Positions 1 through 11,241 of a stretch of DNA of 64,000 bases are shown here, piece by piece. The DNA comes from Tubiluchus corallicola. Lineage: Eukaryota; Priapulida; Priapulimorpha; Priapulimorphida; Tubiluchidae. The position numbers were made by a program, and so were the translations under genes. Numbering within the stretch: the stretch's first letter is position 1; every line of letters starts with the position of its first letter. Under the pieces are notes generated by a model, which ran no database searches, was not told where the DNA came from, and worked only from the letters and a program-made list of their open reading frames with translations. The DNA lies in NCBI GenBank assembly GCA_030141605.1, contig JAQGDQ010000417.1:12501-76500 (forward strand), given 5' to 3'.

Positions 1-96
1 ACCTTTGTTCGTCGCTTGAGAGAAGAGCACATAGAGCACAAACACAACAAACGTCACACCAAACACCAAGATCAGAATATGTGGATCAAACTCCAT
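1..96 (-). CDS. N-terminal start of a membrane-anchored protein (partial)
   Basis: An ATG at 94-96 on the minus strand opens a frame of 32 codons that runs off the left edge without a stop. The residues after a short MEFDPH leader are almost purely hydrophobic (about residues 7-25, ILILVFGVTFVVFVLYVLF), which is a signal anchor or first transmembrane segment. It is followed by SQATNKG. I do not recognise the family from this much. A perfect palindromic CRE (TGACGTCA) lies at 105-112, nine bases before the ATG, which supports a nearby transcription start. No splice donor is visible before the edge, so the exon continues outside the window. Confidence is moderate because only the N-terminus is seen. 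Confidence 0.45.
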   Translation of the reverse strand, partial: MEFDPHILILVFGVTFVVFVLYVLFSQATNKG

Positions 97-104
97 CTTG
101 CCAG

Positions 105-112
105 TGACGTCA
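105..112. promoter_or_regulatory. Palindromic CRE/ATF site
   Basis: The sequence is TGACGTCA, the full consensus of the CREB/ATF family. It sits 9 bases upstream of the ATG of the minus-strand gene at 1-96. This position fits a core promoter or 5' UTR site. The function is inferred from position and consensus only. Confidence 0.4.
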
Positions 113-249
113 TACAGAGATTGTGTCAATATTATCCCAAAAAAACTTAGAATATCCGATCACGTTAGGTGATGTGATTTGATTTCATTCATTTCACATT
201 AATGTTTTTCGCTCACTTTAATCACTTTATTCGCAGCACATTGAATAAT

Positions 250-655
250 TATTCACTTCCTCTAATAACTTGAAAATTTCAAAATCTGAAATGAAAAATG
301 AGTAATTATTAATGATTGACAGTTTAACAAACAATTCAACTTCAAAATATTTAAAGCGCAAGAAAACCCTCCAGTTACATAAAGCTGAAAAATTCGTATC
401 GAAATTTTATACCACTTACATACTACTTTTTTACTTGCATCGGCAGTAACACTGTAAAAAGCTTGTAAATTTAAACTCCGGCCATGATCGTTAGACGCAG
501 CCATTTTGACCACAGGTCATTTGAAACAAGTTTAGATAACATTGTGTAAACTTTGAAAAAATAAACAGAACAAGGCACACGTAACTAACTACGTAAAATT
601 TTAAATTACTGTATCTTGTCAATAAGATTAAAAATACGTTTTTGGTTAGTGAGTG
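250..655 (-). repeat. Dispersed repeat, copy 1 (see 28810-29400)
   Basis: Read on the minus strand, this stretch shares ordered blocks with 28810-29400 (+). The blocks include TCTTATTGACAAGATACAGT, ATGTTATCTAAA with GTTTCAAATGA, a block around AAAATGGCTGC followed by GGAGTTTAAATTT, and a 3' block around TTTTCAGCTTTATG. This copy lacks roughly 200 bases of the middle. The family is unknown. Confidence 0.5.
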
Positions 656-924
656 GCGCACCCTGGAGGGTGAGTTACATAAGTCTTTCAAGCAGGTAAG
701 CGAAAAGCAAAGTAATAGAATTTTGTATGGAAAGTTCTTTGGGACATTATTTAACATTTCCTTTTCTTCCCCTGATTTTCGTTGTGCGTATATGAGTATG
801 TTATTTGAAATGCCTATTCGACAATTTTTAAAGTCTTATGTGAAACGAAAAACAATATTATCTTGTCAAACAAGTTAATACTTCGCTTTTTCTCAACCTT
901 CAATTATTTATTTATTTATTTAAT

Positions 925-959
<35 letters not shown>

Positions 960-1559
960 TCATGTTAAATCATGTTTCAACATGCATTGTTAGAGAAAAG
1001 TTATTTTTAGGACAACTTAGAAAAACTCTATTGTAAACGCATCAATGCACCAAGAGTATGATTAAACACAGCAAATGTGATAACACCTCTCGTCCCACAA
1101 CCCACACGAAGCCCCCCTCTCCCATCTCAACTCTTAAAACCTATGTAACAAACGAGTAAAAACTGCCTCTCGACTAAACTTTATTTTAAGACAACTAACA
1201 AAAACTCTAGTGTAAACGCATCAATGCACCAAGAGTATGATTAAACACAGCAGATGTACTAACACCTCTCGTCCCACAACCCACACGAAACCGCCCTCAA
1301 CTCTTAAAACCTACGTAACAAACTAGTAAAAAGTACCTCTCGACTGCCACTCTACGATTAGCACTCGAACGTGGAAATGAAGCCAGCGTGCAATGCATGA
1401 TCTTCAACGATGTGGTGTGCAATCATCTTATTAGCACTGCGAGCCACTTTAATCTGTGCGCCTCAGCTGTGCTCCCCAAACCGCCTGACAAATCGCTTTC
1501 CACAATCAATCAACGTTCACTGTGCGTGAGCCTCCAGCCATCAGCGTAGTTTGCTAGTA

Positions 1560-1994
1560 TTATATTGAGCGGAAGTAGCCAATAGAGATATACAATATCA
1601 CCAGCGTGTAGTATGTCATCAGTACAGAGCGCAGGGCTTCTATACTTTTGTTGAGAAAAGCATCAGTCGTCTGAACAAAAGTGGGCACTTGCTCCAGTTT
1701 ACCACCTTGTAACCCCGTGTAATTCACTATTAGAAGTTTAATTTGAAAATTAATCATAAACCAATTCCTCTAAATCACAACACTGGGTCAAATAAACCCA
1801 ATCATGGTATAATCCTGTGGATTAAAGCTTTGTAACCACTTTAATCTTGGCGATTATTGATCAAATGACTAATTTTTACATAAACACAGTTAAATACAAC
1901 ACTAGAATCACGGAACTTCTAAGCAAACTGTAGAAATTTCTCAACGCATACCTTCATCACAGCTTGCCTTCACAGCATTCAAGCTGCCCAGCAT
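1560..1994 (-). CDS. Small single-pass membrane protein, two exons, 69 aa
   Basis: Exon 1 is 1952-1994, with the ATG at 1992-1994 and a donor after GAAG (gtatgc). Exon 2 is 1560-1726, with an acceptor AATAG and a stop TAA at 1560-1562. The phases match: 14 codons plus 1 nt, then 2 nt plus 55 codons. The protein starts MLGSLNAVKASCDEVNYTG and ends in a hydrophobic segment (about residues 49-66, LMTYYTLVILYISIGYF) with FRSI as the tail. It looks like a C-terminally anchored small membrane protein of the kind common in mitochondria or ER, but I do not recognise the family. An E2F-like TTTGGCGGGA (2042-2051) and a CRE-like TTACGTCA (about 2003-2010) sit just upstream of the start, as expected for a real promoter. 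The model rests on splice consensus, matching phase and a promoter-like context, with no homolog in hand. Confidence 0.45.
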
Positions 1995-2041
1995 ACACCA
2001 GCTTACGTCATTTTTTTCAAATATGCGGGCAGCGACGTTCG

Positions 2042-2051
2042 TTTGGCGGGA
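2042..2051. promoter_or_regulatory. E2F-like site upstream of the 69-aa gene
   Basis: TTTGGCGGGA matches the classical E2F site. It lies about 50 bases upstream of the minus-strand ATG at 1994, next to a CRE-like TTACGTCA. Together they form a short GC-richer island in AT-rich DNA, which fits a promoter. Confidence 0.35.
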
Positions 2052-2933
2052 GATAAAAAATATTTAAATTTCTTTTACATTTTTAAGCAAATCATTCTAT
2101 GTGCATGTATTGTGTAGTGATTTCAATATTTTTAATTGTATATTAAAATGGAATAAGTGTTGTTCGAGGGTTGGTTCTTCCTTTAATCTTTCTACTCTGA
2201 ATAGAAAAAGTCGTTATAATTATAATGATAAATTTCAATTCCATATTGATTTAGCGATTTGGCATATTGCGCAATAATTTTAATAGCGACAAATGTATTT
2301 CTTTCTGACTATAATTTTGAAAATCTTAGTAACATCGCATATAGTAACTTAGTAACATTGTGTATAGTGATATATAGTAGCTTAGTAACATAGTGTACAG
2401 TAGTATATAGTAACTTAGTAACAGCGGTATAGTAACTTAGTAACATCGTATATAGTAGTATTTAGTAACTTAGTGTACCAACGTGTACTTATAATAAAGC
2501 TAAACTTTGCCTGCAACTAGAAGTACATTTTTGGAAATATGCATTTCAAAATAGAATATTGATCATCATAGTCGTCGTTAGTAACAGGTTACACGTTAGT
2601 AATCGTGGTTCAGGTTCGATTATTTTTAATACTCTACAATGCGTATAATTTTCTATTAGTTAAAATGTAATAATCGCATAAATCTAACTAAGCTACGCTA
2701 GTATAGGTACAGTAGATAAGTATAAAAATTGTGCACTTTTTGAGAAAATTATGAAATTTTAAATCATCATCATTTCTTCAATAAAAGTGCAAAATAAAGC
2801 GTCTAAATTTGCAAGAATTTAACTTGGATTCTATTAAAATGCACAGTGAAACAAAATTTCAAATCATTTTGAATATGTGAGTTTGCATTTAACAGAAATT
2901 CAAGATGGCACCTAATTTTGGAACCGTTTAGTA

Positions 2934-3167
2934 CAGTGGTTCCCAAAGTAGGGGTAAATTACCCCCCGGGGGTAATATGGTTTTTTTTTTGGGGGGGGGG
3001 GTAACGAGCACCCCTCTGAAAAATTTTAATACTTCGCTCGGAATGCATATTACGTAGCATACACGTGTTTACTTTTTGAGTTGGAGAAGTAGTACTAGGT
3101 GGGGGGTAATGGACACGACCGGGTTTCCCGATTTGGGTAACTGTCCGAGAAAGTTTGGGAACCACTG
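2934..3167. mobile_element. hAT-type MITE with 8-bp target-site duplication
   Basis: The element begins CAGTGGTTCCCAAA and ends TTTGGGAACCACTG, so the terminal inverted repeats (TIRs) match. It is flanked by an exact 8-bp direct repeat GTTTAGTA (2926-2933 and 3168-3175). CAGTG termini and an 8-bp duplication are hallmarks of hAT transposons. At 234 bp it has no coding capacity. A G-run and C-run inside give spurious ORFs. Confidence 0.85.
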
Positions 3168-3509
3168 GTTTAGTAGAATACCGACACCAATTTCTGCGGA
3201 CAGCCGGTTTGAAGTGAACAGCGCAAAAAGTGTTATTGTAAGATTTTCCTCATTTCATACTAATTATAAGTAAAATTAAAAGTTTACTTTTGTTATTATT
3301 TAAGTATGTTTACATTTGCCACAGAATATGCGTAAAAGCCTGCAATTAATCAGTATACACTGCTAGTGTTCAACGTAGACCAAGTGTTCAAAGCTGGAAG
3401 AACGATGAAGAAGTTTGTAAAGGTAATTGCTAAGACACTGACAAATCAAGTAGATTACAGGTGAGTTTGGTAAACTTTATTTTCTGAATCAGTAGTGATA
3501 CCATGCATT

Positions 3510-3511
<2 letters not shown>

Positions 3512-3552
<41 letters not shown>
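3512..3552. repeat. (CT)n microsatellite
   Basis: About 20 CT dinucleotides in a row. Confidence 0.9.
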
Positions 3553-3554
<2 letters not shown>

Positions 3555-4369
3555 CCACTTGCTTACAATGTGATCTGTAAAAACCAACTGCCCAGGTAAA
3601 ATTTTCCATGAAGTGAAAGGAAGCCAGCAATTCAATGAAGGTAAATGTTATGCATACTAGTTCAAGGTTGAAAGTTTAGACTGTGTACAAAGAAATAAAC
3701 TTATTTTATAGCTGAAATTTCTTGTGTGGGATTTTTAATGTTTTAACAAGGGAATGTAATAATATGACTGTTGATAATAATTAAAAACTAATAATTAATA
3801 AAAATAAGATCAAGAAATCGTGAGCTTCACCACAAGGACATTATTTAAATGAAATGGCGGCTTTGCAATCAAAAATGCAGAATCAGAATGAAACTTTTGC
3901 GCTTTTGAATTGAAGATTTTTAGTTTGAACAAAAGAGGCGCAGAATAGAAAGACCGATAAAGGAAAACATGTTGCTCATTAGATTAATTTGTCCTTATTT
4001 AAAGTTAATCAAATAGTTGTTTTTATCTAACTTGCAAAGCCATAAAGTAAACTAAACTACGTATTTTCTTGATTGCAAAATGGTTTAATCAGCAACTCAT
4101 AGACGTTGTGCATTTCTTCCTATAAACGAAACTAGAGCATATATTTCCACTAATTTACTTGCAATTTCAATTGCAAATAATAAAATATAGAACCAGGCCA
4201 ATATTTCTCCCGCCAACTAATGAAAAGTTTAGCATTTTCCATAACAGTATTAGACGGAGCTGTAGCTAAATGTCCCGAACGTGCCTGCTTTAAGTAAGCT
4301 CCAACTAGCTCATTGTTTTTACATGTGTAGGCAAACCAAATCCAGTTAATGATGTTACTCAGACACACA

Positions 4370-4766
4370 GGCGTGTCAAGACTTTACGACGCCCTAAGCT
4401 GATAGTAGTTGTGCCGCCCATCTCTATTGTGATGTAACGAGCAGATTAAACAATTACTTGTGGTGTATTAGAAACACTGTTAATCTAGTTTCTACGTGGT
4501 CATTATTAATTACATGTACTTGTATAGCGCTTATATTCAAGCAGGATGCGAAACTGCTTGTTGTGCAACACCTTGCACCTGTTCGTTATGTGGTAATTAT
4601 ATAAAAGCTGCGCTCTGTAACTGCAACTCTGTAAAAGATACGTTATGAAATGCGCCCTTTACATGAATATGACACATCGTCCGATGAAAACAAGAATTTT
4701 GCCTAAAATGTGACGCCCCTCAAACTTTGGCGCCCTAGGCTATAGCCTAGTTAATCTATACGCCCC
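4370..4766. mobile_element. Dispersed inverted-repeat element, copy 1
   Basis: A second copy lies in opposite orientation at 29696-30093. Shared blocks include GGCTATAGCCTAG near one end, TATAGCGCTTATATT-like text in the middle and GACGCCCTA near the other end. Both copies end in AGGGGCGTA / TACGCCC. This is probably a non-autonomous DNA transposon, superfamily not determined. Confidence 0.55.
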
Positions 4767-5649
4767 TGCTCAGACATCATTTCATTTATTTCATCAACGC
4801 TAATTATACCTGCGAAAACCCTTTAACAATATCGCTGCGCTACACGGAAGCTGCAAAACTCCACCCATTGGCTTCACTGTAAGTTCTCAGTGACAATAAA
4901 TCATAAAGCAATAAAACTGAATTGCTACGTCAGCTTGGAATGGCGTTTAAGCGTCAATCGCTTGCAGTTGTTTTCAATTAATATCAATTTTCGCTAAATC
5001 ACCGTAATGCTGCGAACAAGAAAAATGAATAGTGCCAGATATATAGGGGCATAAGTTCATATTGCTTTAAACGGTTAAGGAAACTATAACGGCAACGTGA
5101 TTGAATGAATACCGGATCAGCAAAGTGTGACCCAGCGACCCAGAAAGTATTAAGCTTCAGCCAGCAGCATAGGACCCGGTTCAATTCTACAGATTTTATT
5201 GCTCAGTTATAGCATAAATGTTGGCACAATTAATTACCTGTAAATTAAATGCAAAATTATACGTAACGCTAGCTCACATCTCACACATAAACGGCGAAAT
5301 TGGACAATCGCATCACCTTCACCGCTATCTGAGCGCTTGCTTACTGGCTCATAGCAATGTGAACCGGTTTGACCAGCGTGACAATCATGCTCTTGGTCTG
5401 TCACTGCTGGTTTTATATTAAATCTTGCGCAGTAGCTATAAAACTGAAACGTTGTAAATTCATATGAAGCCATTTGGACGTTCAGCGTTAGTTTCACTTA
5501 ATATCGATTATCAGCAAAGCAATTATTTCTGACAGAGAATTCATAAAACTCTGTGTGTTCAAATTAATTCCTGTCTTGCAAGCTATTCACCATTGGCGTG
5601 TCTCCGTAGTTTCACAACAATAAGCCTTCTGTGAGTTTACTTTGAAATT

Positions 5650-5773
5650 TCTTTTTGGTGATGGTGGTGATGATTGAGGATAATGATGATGCTGATAATG
5701 ACGTTGACGATGATAGTAATGATGATGGTAGCGATAATGACCATGATGACAATACTAATGATGATGATGATGG

Positions 5774-5825
<52 letters not shown>

Positions 5826-5905
5826 GGTGATGATGATGATGAATGTGATGGTGATGGTGATGATGATGGTGATGATGATGATGGTGATGGTGATGATGAT
5901 GATGG

Positions 5906-5955
<50 letters not shown>

Positions 5956-6200
5956 GTGGTAGTGGTGGTGGTGGTTGTGGTGGTGGTGGTGGTGGTGGTG
6001 GTGATGGTGGCGGTGTTGGCAGTAGCAGCGACAGCATCGACAGCAGTGGTGGCGGCGCAGTGGTGTTTGCAGTACTGATGGTGTTGGTGTCGGCATTGGT
6101 GGTGGTCGTGGTAGTGGTGCTGCTGGTGCTGCTGCTGGTGGTGGTGGTGGTGATGACGATGATGATGATGGCAGCGACAGCGGCGGCAGGTGTGAATGTG
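5650..6200. repeat. (GAT/GGT)n trinucleotide tract
   Basis: About 300 bp of GATGAT and GATGGT units grade into GGT- and GCT-rich triplets. All six frames stay open, giving predicted poly-Asp, poly-Met, poly-His and poly-Ser peptides. These are artefacts of the repeat, not genes. Confidence 0.9.
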
Positions 6201-6619
6201 GTGATTATGGTATGATTTCACATTACCTTTAACATATCGTGGTGTATTTTACATTGAATCTTATTTGGATGTCACCACATTGTAGCGTAGTCGTGTTCTT
6301 AAGCTCTCCTTGAGAACGCGGGTATGATTCTGATCGATTATTGATCGTGTAATTACATCCCTGCTCGCTCTGTTTGTATATAATATGTAGCAGTGAGGTG
6401 GACATAATCCATCTTGATGCTTAATCGAATAATGACAAGGCAAGAAGTTGACACAATTGAGTTAAACGTCCTCTGTTCGTCGGTCAAAGACAAACAATAG
6501 AGTCACAGTAGATAAAACTTGTAAGTGTAATTTTGACTGTAAACTAGGCAGCTGTGAAACGAGGGTGAGTGAACTTACCAAACTAAGATCATTGTAGATT
6601 AAGGGGTATTGCAAACAGT

Positions 6620-6930
6620 GCTGGCTCATTGCCAAAATTAGTGGGGGTGCTGCTTCAGAAAATTTTTACCATTGCTTTAATACTGTGTAAAACGAAACGA
6701 ACATTATGTAATTTTAAAGTTGTAATTTTACACAAACAAATATAAGAAAGTTTATGAATAAACTTGATAAAATCCTGATTAAAAATATTGCTTCTTTACT
6801 AATAGACTAAATTATCGCAGTTCAAGCTTGATCCATTCACGACAAGCACGTGACAACTGACAACAAACTGCGTGAGCGACAACACTTTCTCTGTTCGACA
6901 CTGAAGAGAGTAGATTTGCAAAACAACTTT
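6620..6930. mobile_element. hAT-family MITE fragment
   Basis: AAAATTAGTGGGGGTGCTGC followed by TACTGTGTAAAACGAAAC and TCAAGCTTGATCCATTCACG matches the copies at 14420, 16389 and 54062. The left TIR is degraded and the right part is missing. Confidence 0.6.
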
Positions 6931-8389
6931 AAAAAATGAAGCCATGTCACCAGTACATGACTTTCTCATTAACCATTAATCCATAAGCAGCCCTTTTCTC
7001 AGGTGTATCAACTTGTGAAGCAAAGTTTTTATACTCTTGCACTTTTGCAAACAACGATTCACTATGAGACGCTAGTTCTAAATTACATGTTGGGACTGGA
7101 GCCTGCTAGGATAATTGTCTAAGCATAACACACTCAGAATAATAAGATAAAAGAAACATGTCTTTTTGTTGTTGTTCTTGTTGTTGTTGTCGTCGTCATC
7201 ATCATCATTGTCATTATCGTCATCATTATCATCATCATAGTTGTGGTAGGGTCAGCTGATGATTATGGTCATTGGTGTTGCTATTACCGTTGTCACTGCA
7301 GTAGCTCAGCTGTAGCTGCTGCTGTTGAAGCCCATCACATCAGCAAGAGTTTCGGTTGTAGTATGGCACAGTGTGGATGATCGTGCATTATTAGGGTGGT
7401 GGCAGGGTGGTGTAGTATGGGTGCTCAATGGCCATGCATGATGCATACGATGCACTCTTTTGTGTTCTGGAATGTTACAGCTAAATGCACTTGAGAAGTA
7501 TGTGGTATCAATGGTAGTGTTTGCACTGATTATCTCAACTTGTTGCTGTTTATGCTTTGCTGGTCTGTTGTCGTTCTCATTGTTGTGTCACTCTCATTTC
7601 AGCTGTCGTTGTTACCCTCAGAATTAGTGTCACTGTTGTTGTTATTTCTGATCGAGGCGCTATTACACGTTCGCACCTCCTAGTTTTTTCTAGGTTATTA
7701 CTCGTTTCTAGGCTCATAGGTCGTTATTCTATTATTCACACGTCATCAGTGAATGTTTCCGCTAATCTCGACATTAACGTAAAGTAGTCGCGGGGAAACA
7801 GACTGCAAAATTGGGATGACTCATTCAGTTAACTTGCTTAGAAGATTTCTTGTGTTGCCCGGATGGGTTGGACCGTTTCATTGCAAATTTGGCCAAGTTT
7901 TGTTTTTATGGGCTTTCTGAGCAGTATAGGTAATGATTAAATAATCTCAACAAGTTAATAGTGCAAACGGTTCAATAATTTTACTTAGAAACGATCCCGC
8001 CCATGTAAACCTTTCTTTTTCAGTTCCTTTTCCTGTTAACTAGAGTAGGTCGAGCCAGCGTACTACTGCTAGTATTCCTGGTATTGTCTGCACTCTACAG
8101 TATACGTATTCCTACTTCAGTGTTTATAATACTTCACTTGTGCTTTTGTAGTGTGTGTGATGGCTTACTTATATGACCGCATTGGATATTCTGATTGAAG
8201 CAACTTCTCCCTATATAATTATTTTGCTGATTTTTTTACATGTTTGTGTCTGTCTATATTAATATTGTTATTGTAATTTAAAATGTTTTTTGTCTTTATT
8301 ATTTTTGCATCATTCATCTTACTTATTATGTACCATTATTATTGTGTTATTTTACGTTTATATTTTTGAGACAAATCAAAAGAATTCTA

Positions 8390-8585
8390 ATTAAAAAAAT
8401 TATTTTAATACTCACACCACTAACTTACACTTTAGTCACATAGTATTATGAGTGAGGGGTGAATGCTCGGTGACCGTAGTGACCAATTTTCTCCACCCTG
8501 TCTTTCTCGTTAACTACTACTTTGCCACTAACAGTTTGCTGTATATTGTTTTTGTATGAGAGAAATAAAAAATTCAATTCAATTT
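8390..8585 (+). mobile_element. LINE 3' end with AATTC tail
   Basis: The segment has a GAGGGGTGAATGCTCGGTGACC block and a Cys/Ser-like TCTTTCTCGTT block. It ends in AATAAAAAATTCAATTCAATT, a poly-adenylation-like signal followed by a short repeat tail. The same style of 3' end appears on the minus strand at 30255-30400. I infer 3'-truncated-family copies of one LINE. No RT coding remains here. Confidence 0.45.
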
Positions 8586-8921
8586 TGCCTTACTTTATAC
8601 TTTATCATAATTATGACTGTACGTGGAATATTGTTTAATAATTGCATGAGGGGTGGAAAAAATGTTATGTGGGGAGCTTGCGCTTACCAGACATTCCCGT
8701 GTACTGCCTCCCAGTGCATTGTGCTGCAGTAGGGTGAGAATGTTGAGCAAACGTGAGTGTCCATGCAGTACATGACATTCAACAAATTTTTTGATAATAT
8801 TTAAAAGTGTGACGTGGGTGTTGTGTTTTATTTTGCCAAGAATGGAGTTAGAAAGTAGGTTGTAGGTTTGTAGCATAAGACCAGCACATTTGCCTTTTTC
8901 TCAGAAGCAGCCATTATTGCA

Positions 8922-9600
8922 CAGTAAGTCCTCGCTTAATGGTGCCCCGTTTAGCGACGTTTCGTTTTAACAACGCTGAATGCTTGACACCTTTTTCTCA
9001 CTTAATGACGCGTTAAAGACATTTTCGTTTTAACCACGATCTTTTACTTTGCTCACAGAGGTTTTTTATTTTATCAACAACTTTTTTTTTACCTAATTTG
9101 AAGCATTAAAATGGCACATTGTTCTGTTCTAAAAATGCATTAGTAATAACCTAAATAGTGCAATTGTTATAACGTTTTTGCTTACTGACTGACCACCTAC
9201 TAAATTCTAGTTGTTTGTATCAAGCGATGCCCGAGTTTAAACTTTTTGTGTGTAACCTGTTGCTATAGCAACCAAATTAGTACTATATGAAATTGTCTCA
9301 AAGTCGCTTAATGCAGAGCTTTGCTTTCACTGTTTAACAAGCAGTGTTTAAACTGGAGGAGAAGTCGCTAGCAAGTCTAGCTAGATACTGGTAAGAAAGA
9401 TTGGTGATTTGAAGCAAATAGGAAGAAATTAATCAGTAGAAATATGAATAAAACTCATAAAATGTTTAATTTATGTTTAAAACTGCATTGATTTTAAATT
9501 GATTCTCAATTCGGTTACATTACTTCCTATAGAAGTTTTGGTTTCATTTAACGACATTTTGCTGGAACACATTAGCATCGTTAAGCAAGGAGTTATTGTG
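8922..9600. mobile_element. Pogo/Tigger-like non-autonomous element
   Basis: The left end CAGTAAGTCCTCGCTTAATG and the right end CATCGTTAAGCAAGGAG...TTATTGTG are imperfect inverted repeats. The copy at 56306-56949 is full length and a fragment lies near 61757-61950. Internal blocks such as CGTTTCGTTTTAAC and CTGTTGCTATAG are shared. CAGT ends with TTAA-like CGCTTAA motifs resemble Tigger-type termini. No transposase ORF is present. Confidence 0.6.
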
Positions 9601-11241
9601 CATCTAAGTAGGAATTGTTGAACGGATGCATTGGAAAAACTAATCAGTGTAAGCATCCACGGTAATACCTTTTTTCGTGTTGGTCATTCTTTAAAAATTT
9701 CGTTTGACGTAGATCATTTTGAGATATGTCTAATATTGGCACTTCTTCCCATTATAAGGCTTCTTATACATTTATTTAGGTGAAAAATTTAAAACTTTGG
9801 AATTAGCATTTTTCAATTTGAATGATGAAAAACTCTGCCAGGAAGTAAGTTTGTGACACTATTCTGTCTTTTTTCTTCGGGGTTCAACTCCTAAATGTTC
9901 ATTCACAAGCATGACTCTTAAAGGAAAAACCAATCCTTGAACGACATTCATTGTATTTTAATATACACTTAAAAATATTAAATTATTACTTAACATACAT
10001 GCATTGAATGCCTTACTTAATGTAAACGAAATTTAAACATTTCTCATCGTGGGCAGTTTAATCAGGTTATAGACTTCAGTTTTAGCTTGTTAAGAATTTG
10101 AAATAATTATTCTGTTACTGTATTATCTCCTGCCAAACAAACTTCGCTGCTGGCGTATTTAAAAATGTGATTATATCTCAAAAAGTGGCACTCCGCAATG
10201 TAATTAGAGAGAAGATGGGATTCGATGAGGCTGCAAGCATACAGAAGGTGCTGGGCAGTTTACTTAGCTTATAGAGGTCAGTTTGAACTTGTTAAATAAT
10301 TATTCTCTTACTCTGTTGGTGTTAACTAGAAGAGTTGGAGATTATTGTATTGTTGTCGATAAGCTGTTTTCGTTACTTAGTGGGATTCGTCAAAAAGCAG
10401 AAATGGTATGGATAATCTCTTGACTAACGTTTTGGATTGTTTACAGTTCGTAGTTTACAGTAGTAATTGTAGCTACCAAAGAAGTTTGCTAAAGCACCTG
10501 GTGTAGGGTTACCATATTGTCTGAGTTGAAAAAGAACACGGGTACTTGGCCTTCATTTCATCTGTAAATGCACACTGTCATTTCGGCATTGCTACTTTCT
10601 ACTCTATAGAGTTACGCTCAAAACTGCAAAACAGCGAAACTATACAAATTTAAAGAAATTAATTTAAAAGCAAACAAAATGGCTCCCGGAAGCTGACTTC
10701 ATTTTAAGTCGTTAGCGAATACACCGAGTATCGACAGCTGTGTGAGTCGTGTGACCCATAGTAATTTGCGCATCGCTTACTTTTCTTCAGTAAATATGTA
10801 CACAAAGCTTTTACAAGAGTTGCATTTTGAGACGTTAGCAACATCTTGTATTGAAAATTAACAAGCTTTTCTTTATCTCCTCGTACTGTCGTACACCTCT
10901 GCAGTTGACACCATTGAGTGCCGCCATTTTTCATTCAAAATGAGTGCGCACAAGCTTGAAGTGATCACGTCTTTGAGTTGATTTTACTAATTAGACAAGG
11001 CGCTTATCATAATGTTATTGCTGAAAATTTATGACGTTTCTTTCTCAAATATTAAAATATGCTCAACTTCCCGAGAGACTTTGCTCTTGCTTTGAATAAC
11101 GTGGAAAACTTAAACTTACTTATCTGTCGTCTTTTGAAATTTTTCAGTAATATTGATGAGAGCTTGAGAAGTTAACTTCGTTACCATAAGAAAACTCCGC
11201 CAACTTTAGTCGATGCTAGATTGATAATCTCTGGATTAAAA

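Larger units (their letters stand above)
97..1559. other. Intergenic stretch with repeats, no gene seen
   Basis: This stretch holds a dispersed repeat (about 250-655, minus orientation) whose second copy is at 28810-29400 (+). It also holds a (TTTA)n tract near 905-960 and a degenerate direct duplication of about 180 bp (about 1002-1170 and 1182-1345, sharing ACGCATCAATGCACCAAGAG). Short ORFs here are not supported by splice signals or family resemblance. Confidence 0.5.
1995..11241. other. Long gene-poor stretch
   Basis: No gene is supported here apart from the promoter of the 69-aa gene at its left end. The stretch holds an hAT MITE (2934-3167), a (CT)n tract, a dispersed repeat (4370-4766), the (GAT)/(GGT)n tract (5650-6200), an hAT-family fragment (about 6620-6930), a LINE 3' end (8390-8585) and a pogo/Tigger-like element (8922-9600). 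Between 2330 and 2480 there are short AGTAACTTAGTAACAT repeats. A short ORF at about 3404-3461 ending in a good donor (gtgagt) is the only exon-like signal and has no partner exon. Confidence 0.5.

Noticed and set aside
3404-3461. Possible short coding exon starting MKKFVKVIAKTLTNQ and ending at a gtgagt donor
   Set aside because: No compatible downstream exon or family resemblance was found.
5612-6221. Long ORFs (up to 194 codons) in several frames
   Set aside because: They run through a (GAT/GGT)n tract, and poly-Asp, poly-His, poly-Met and poly-Ser frames are all open at once.
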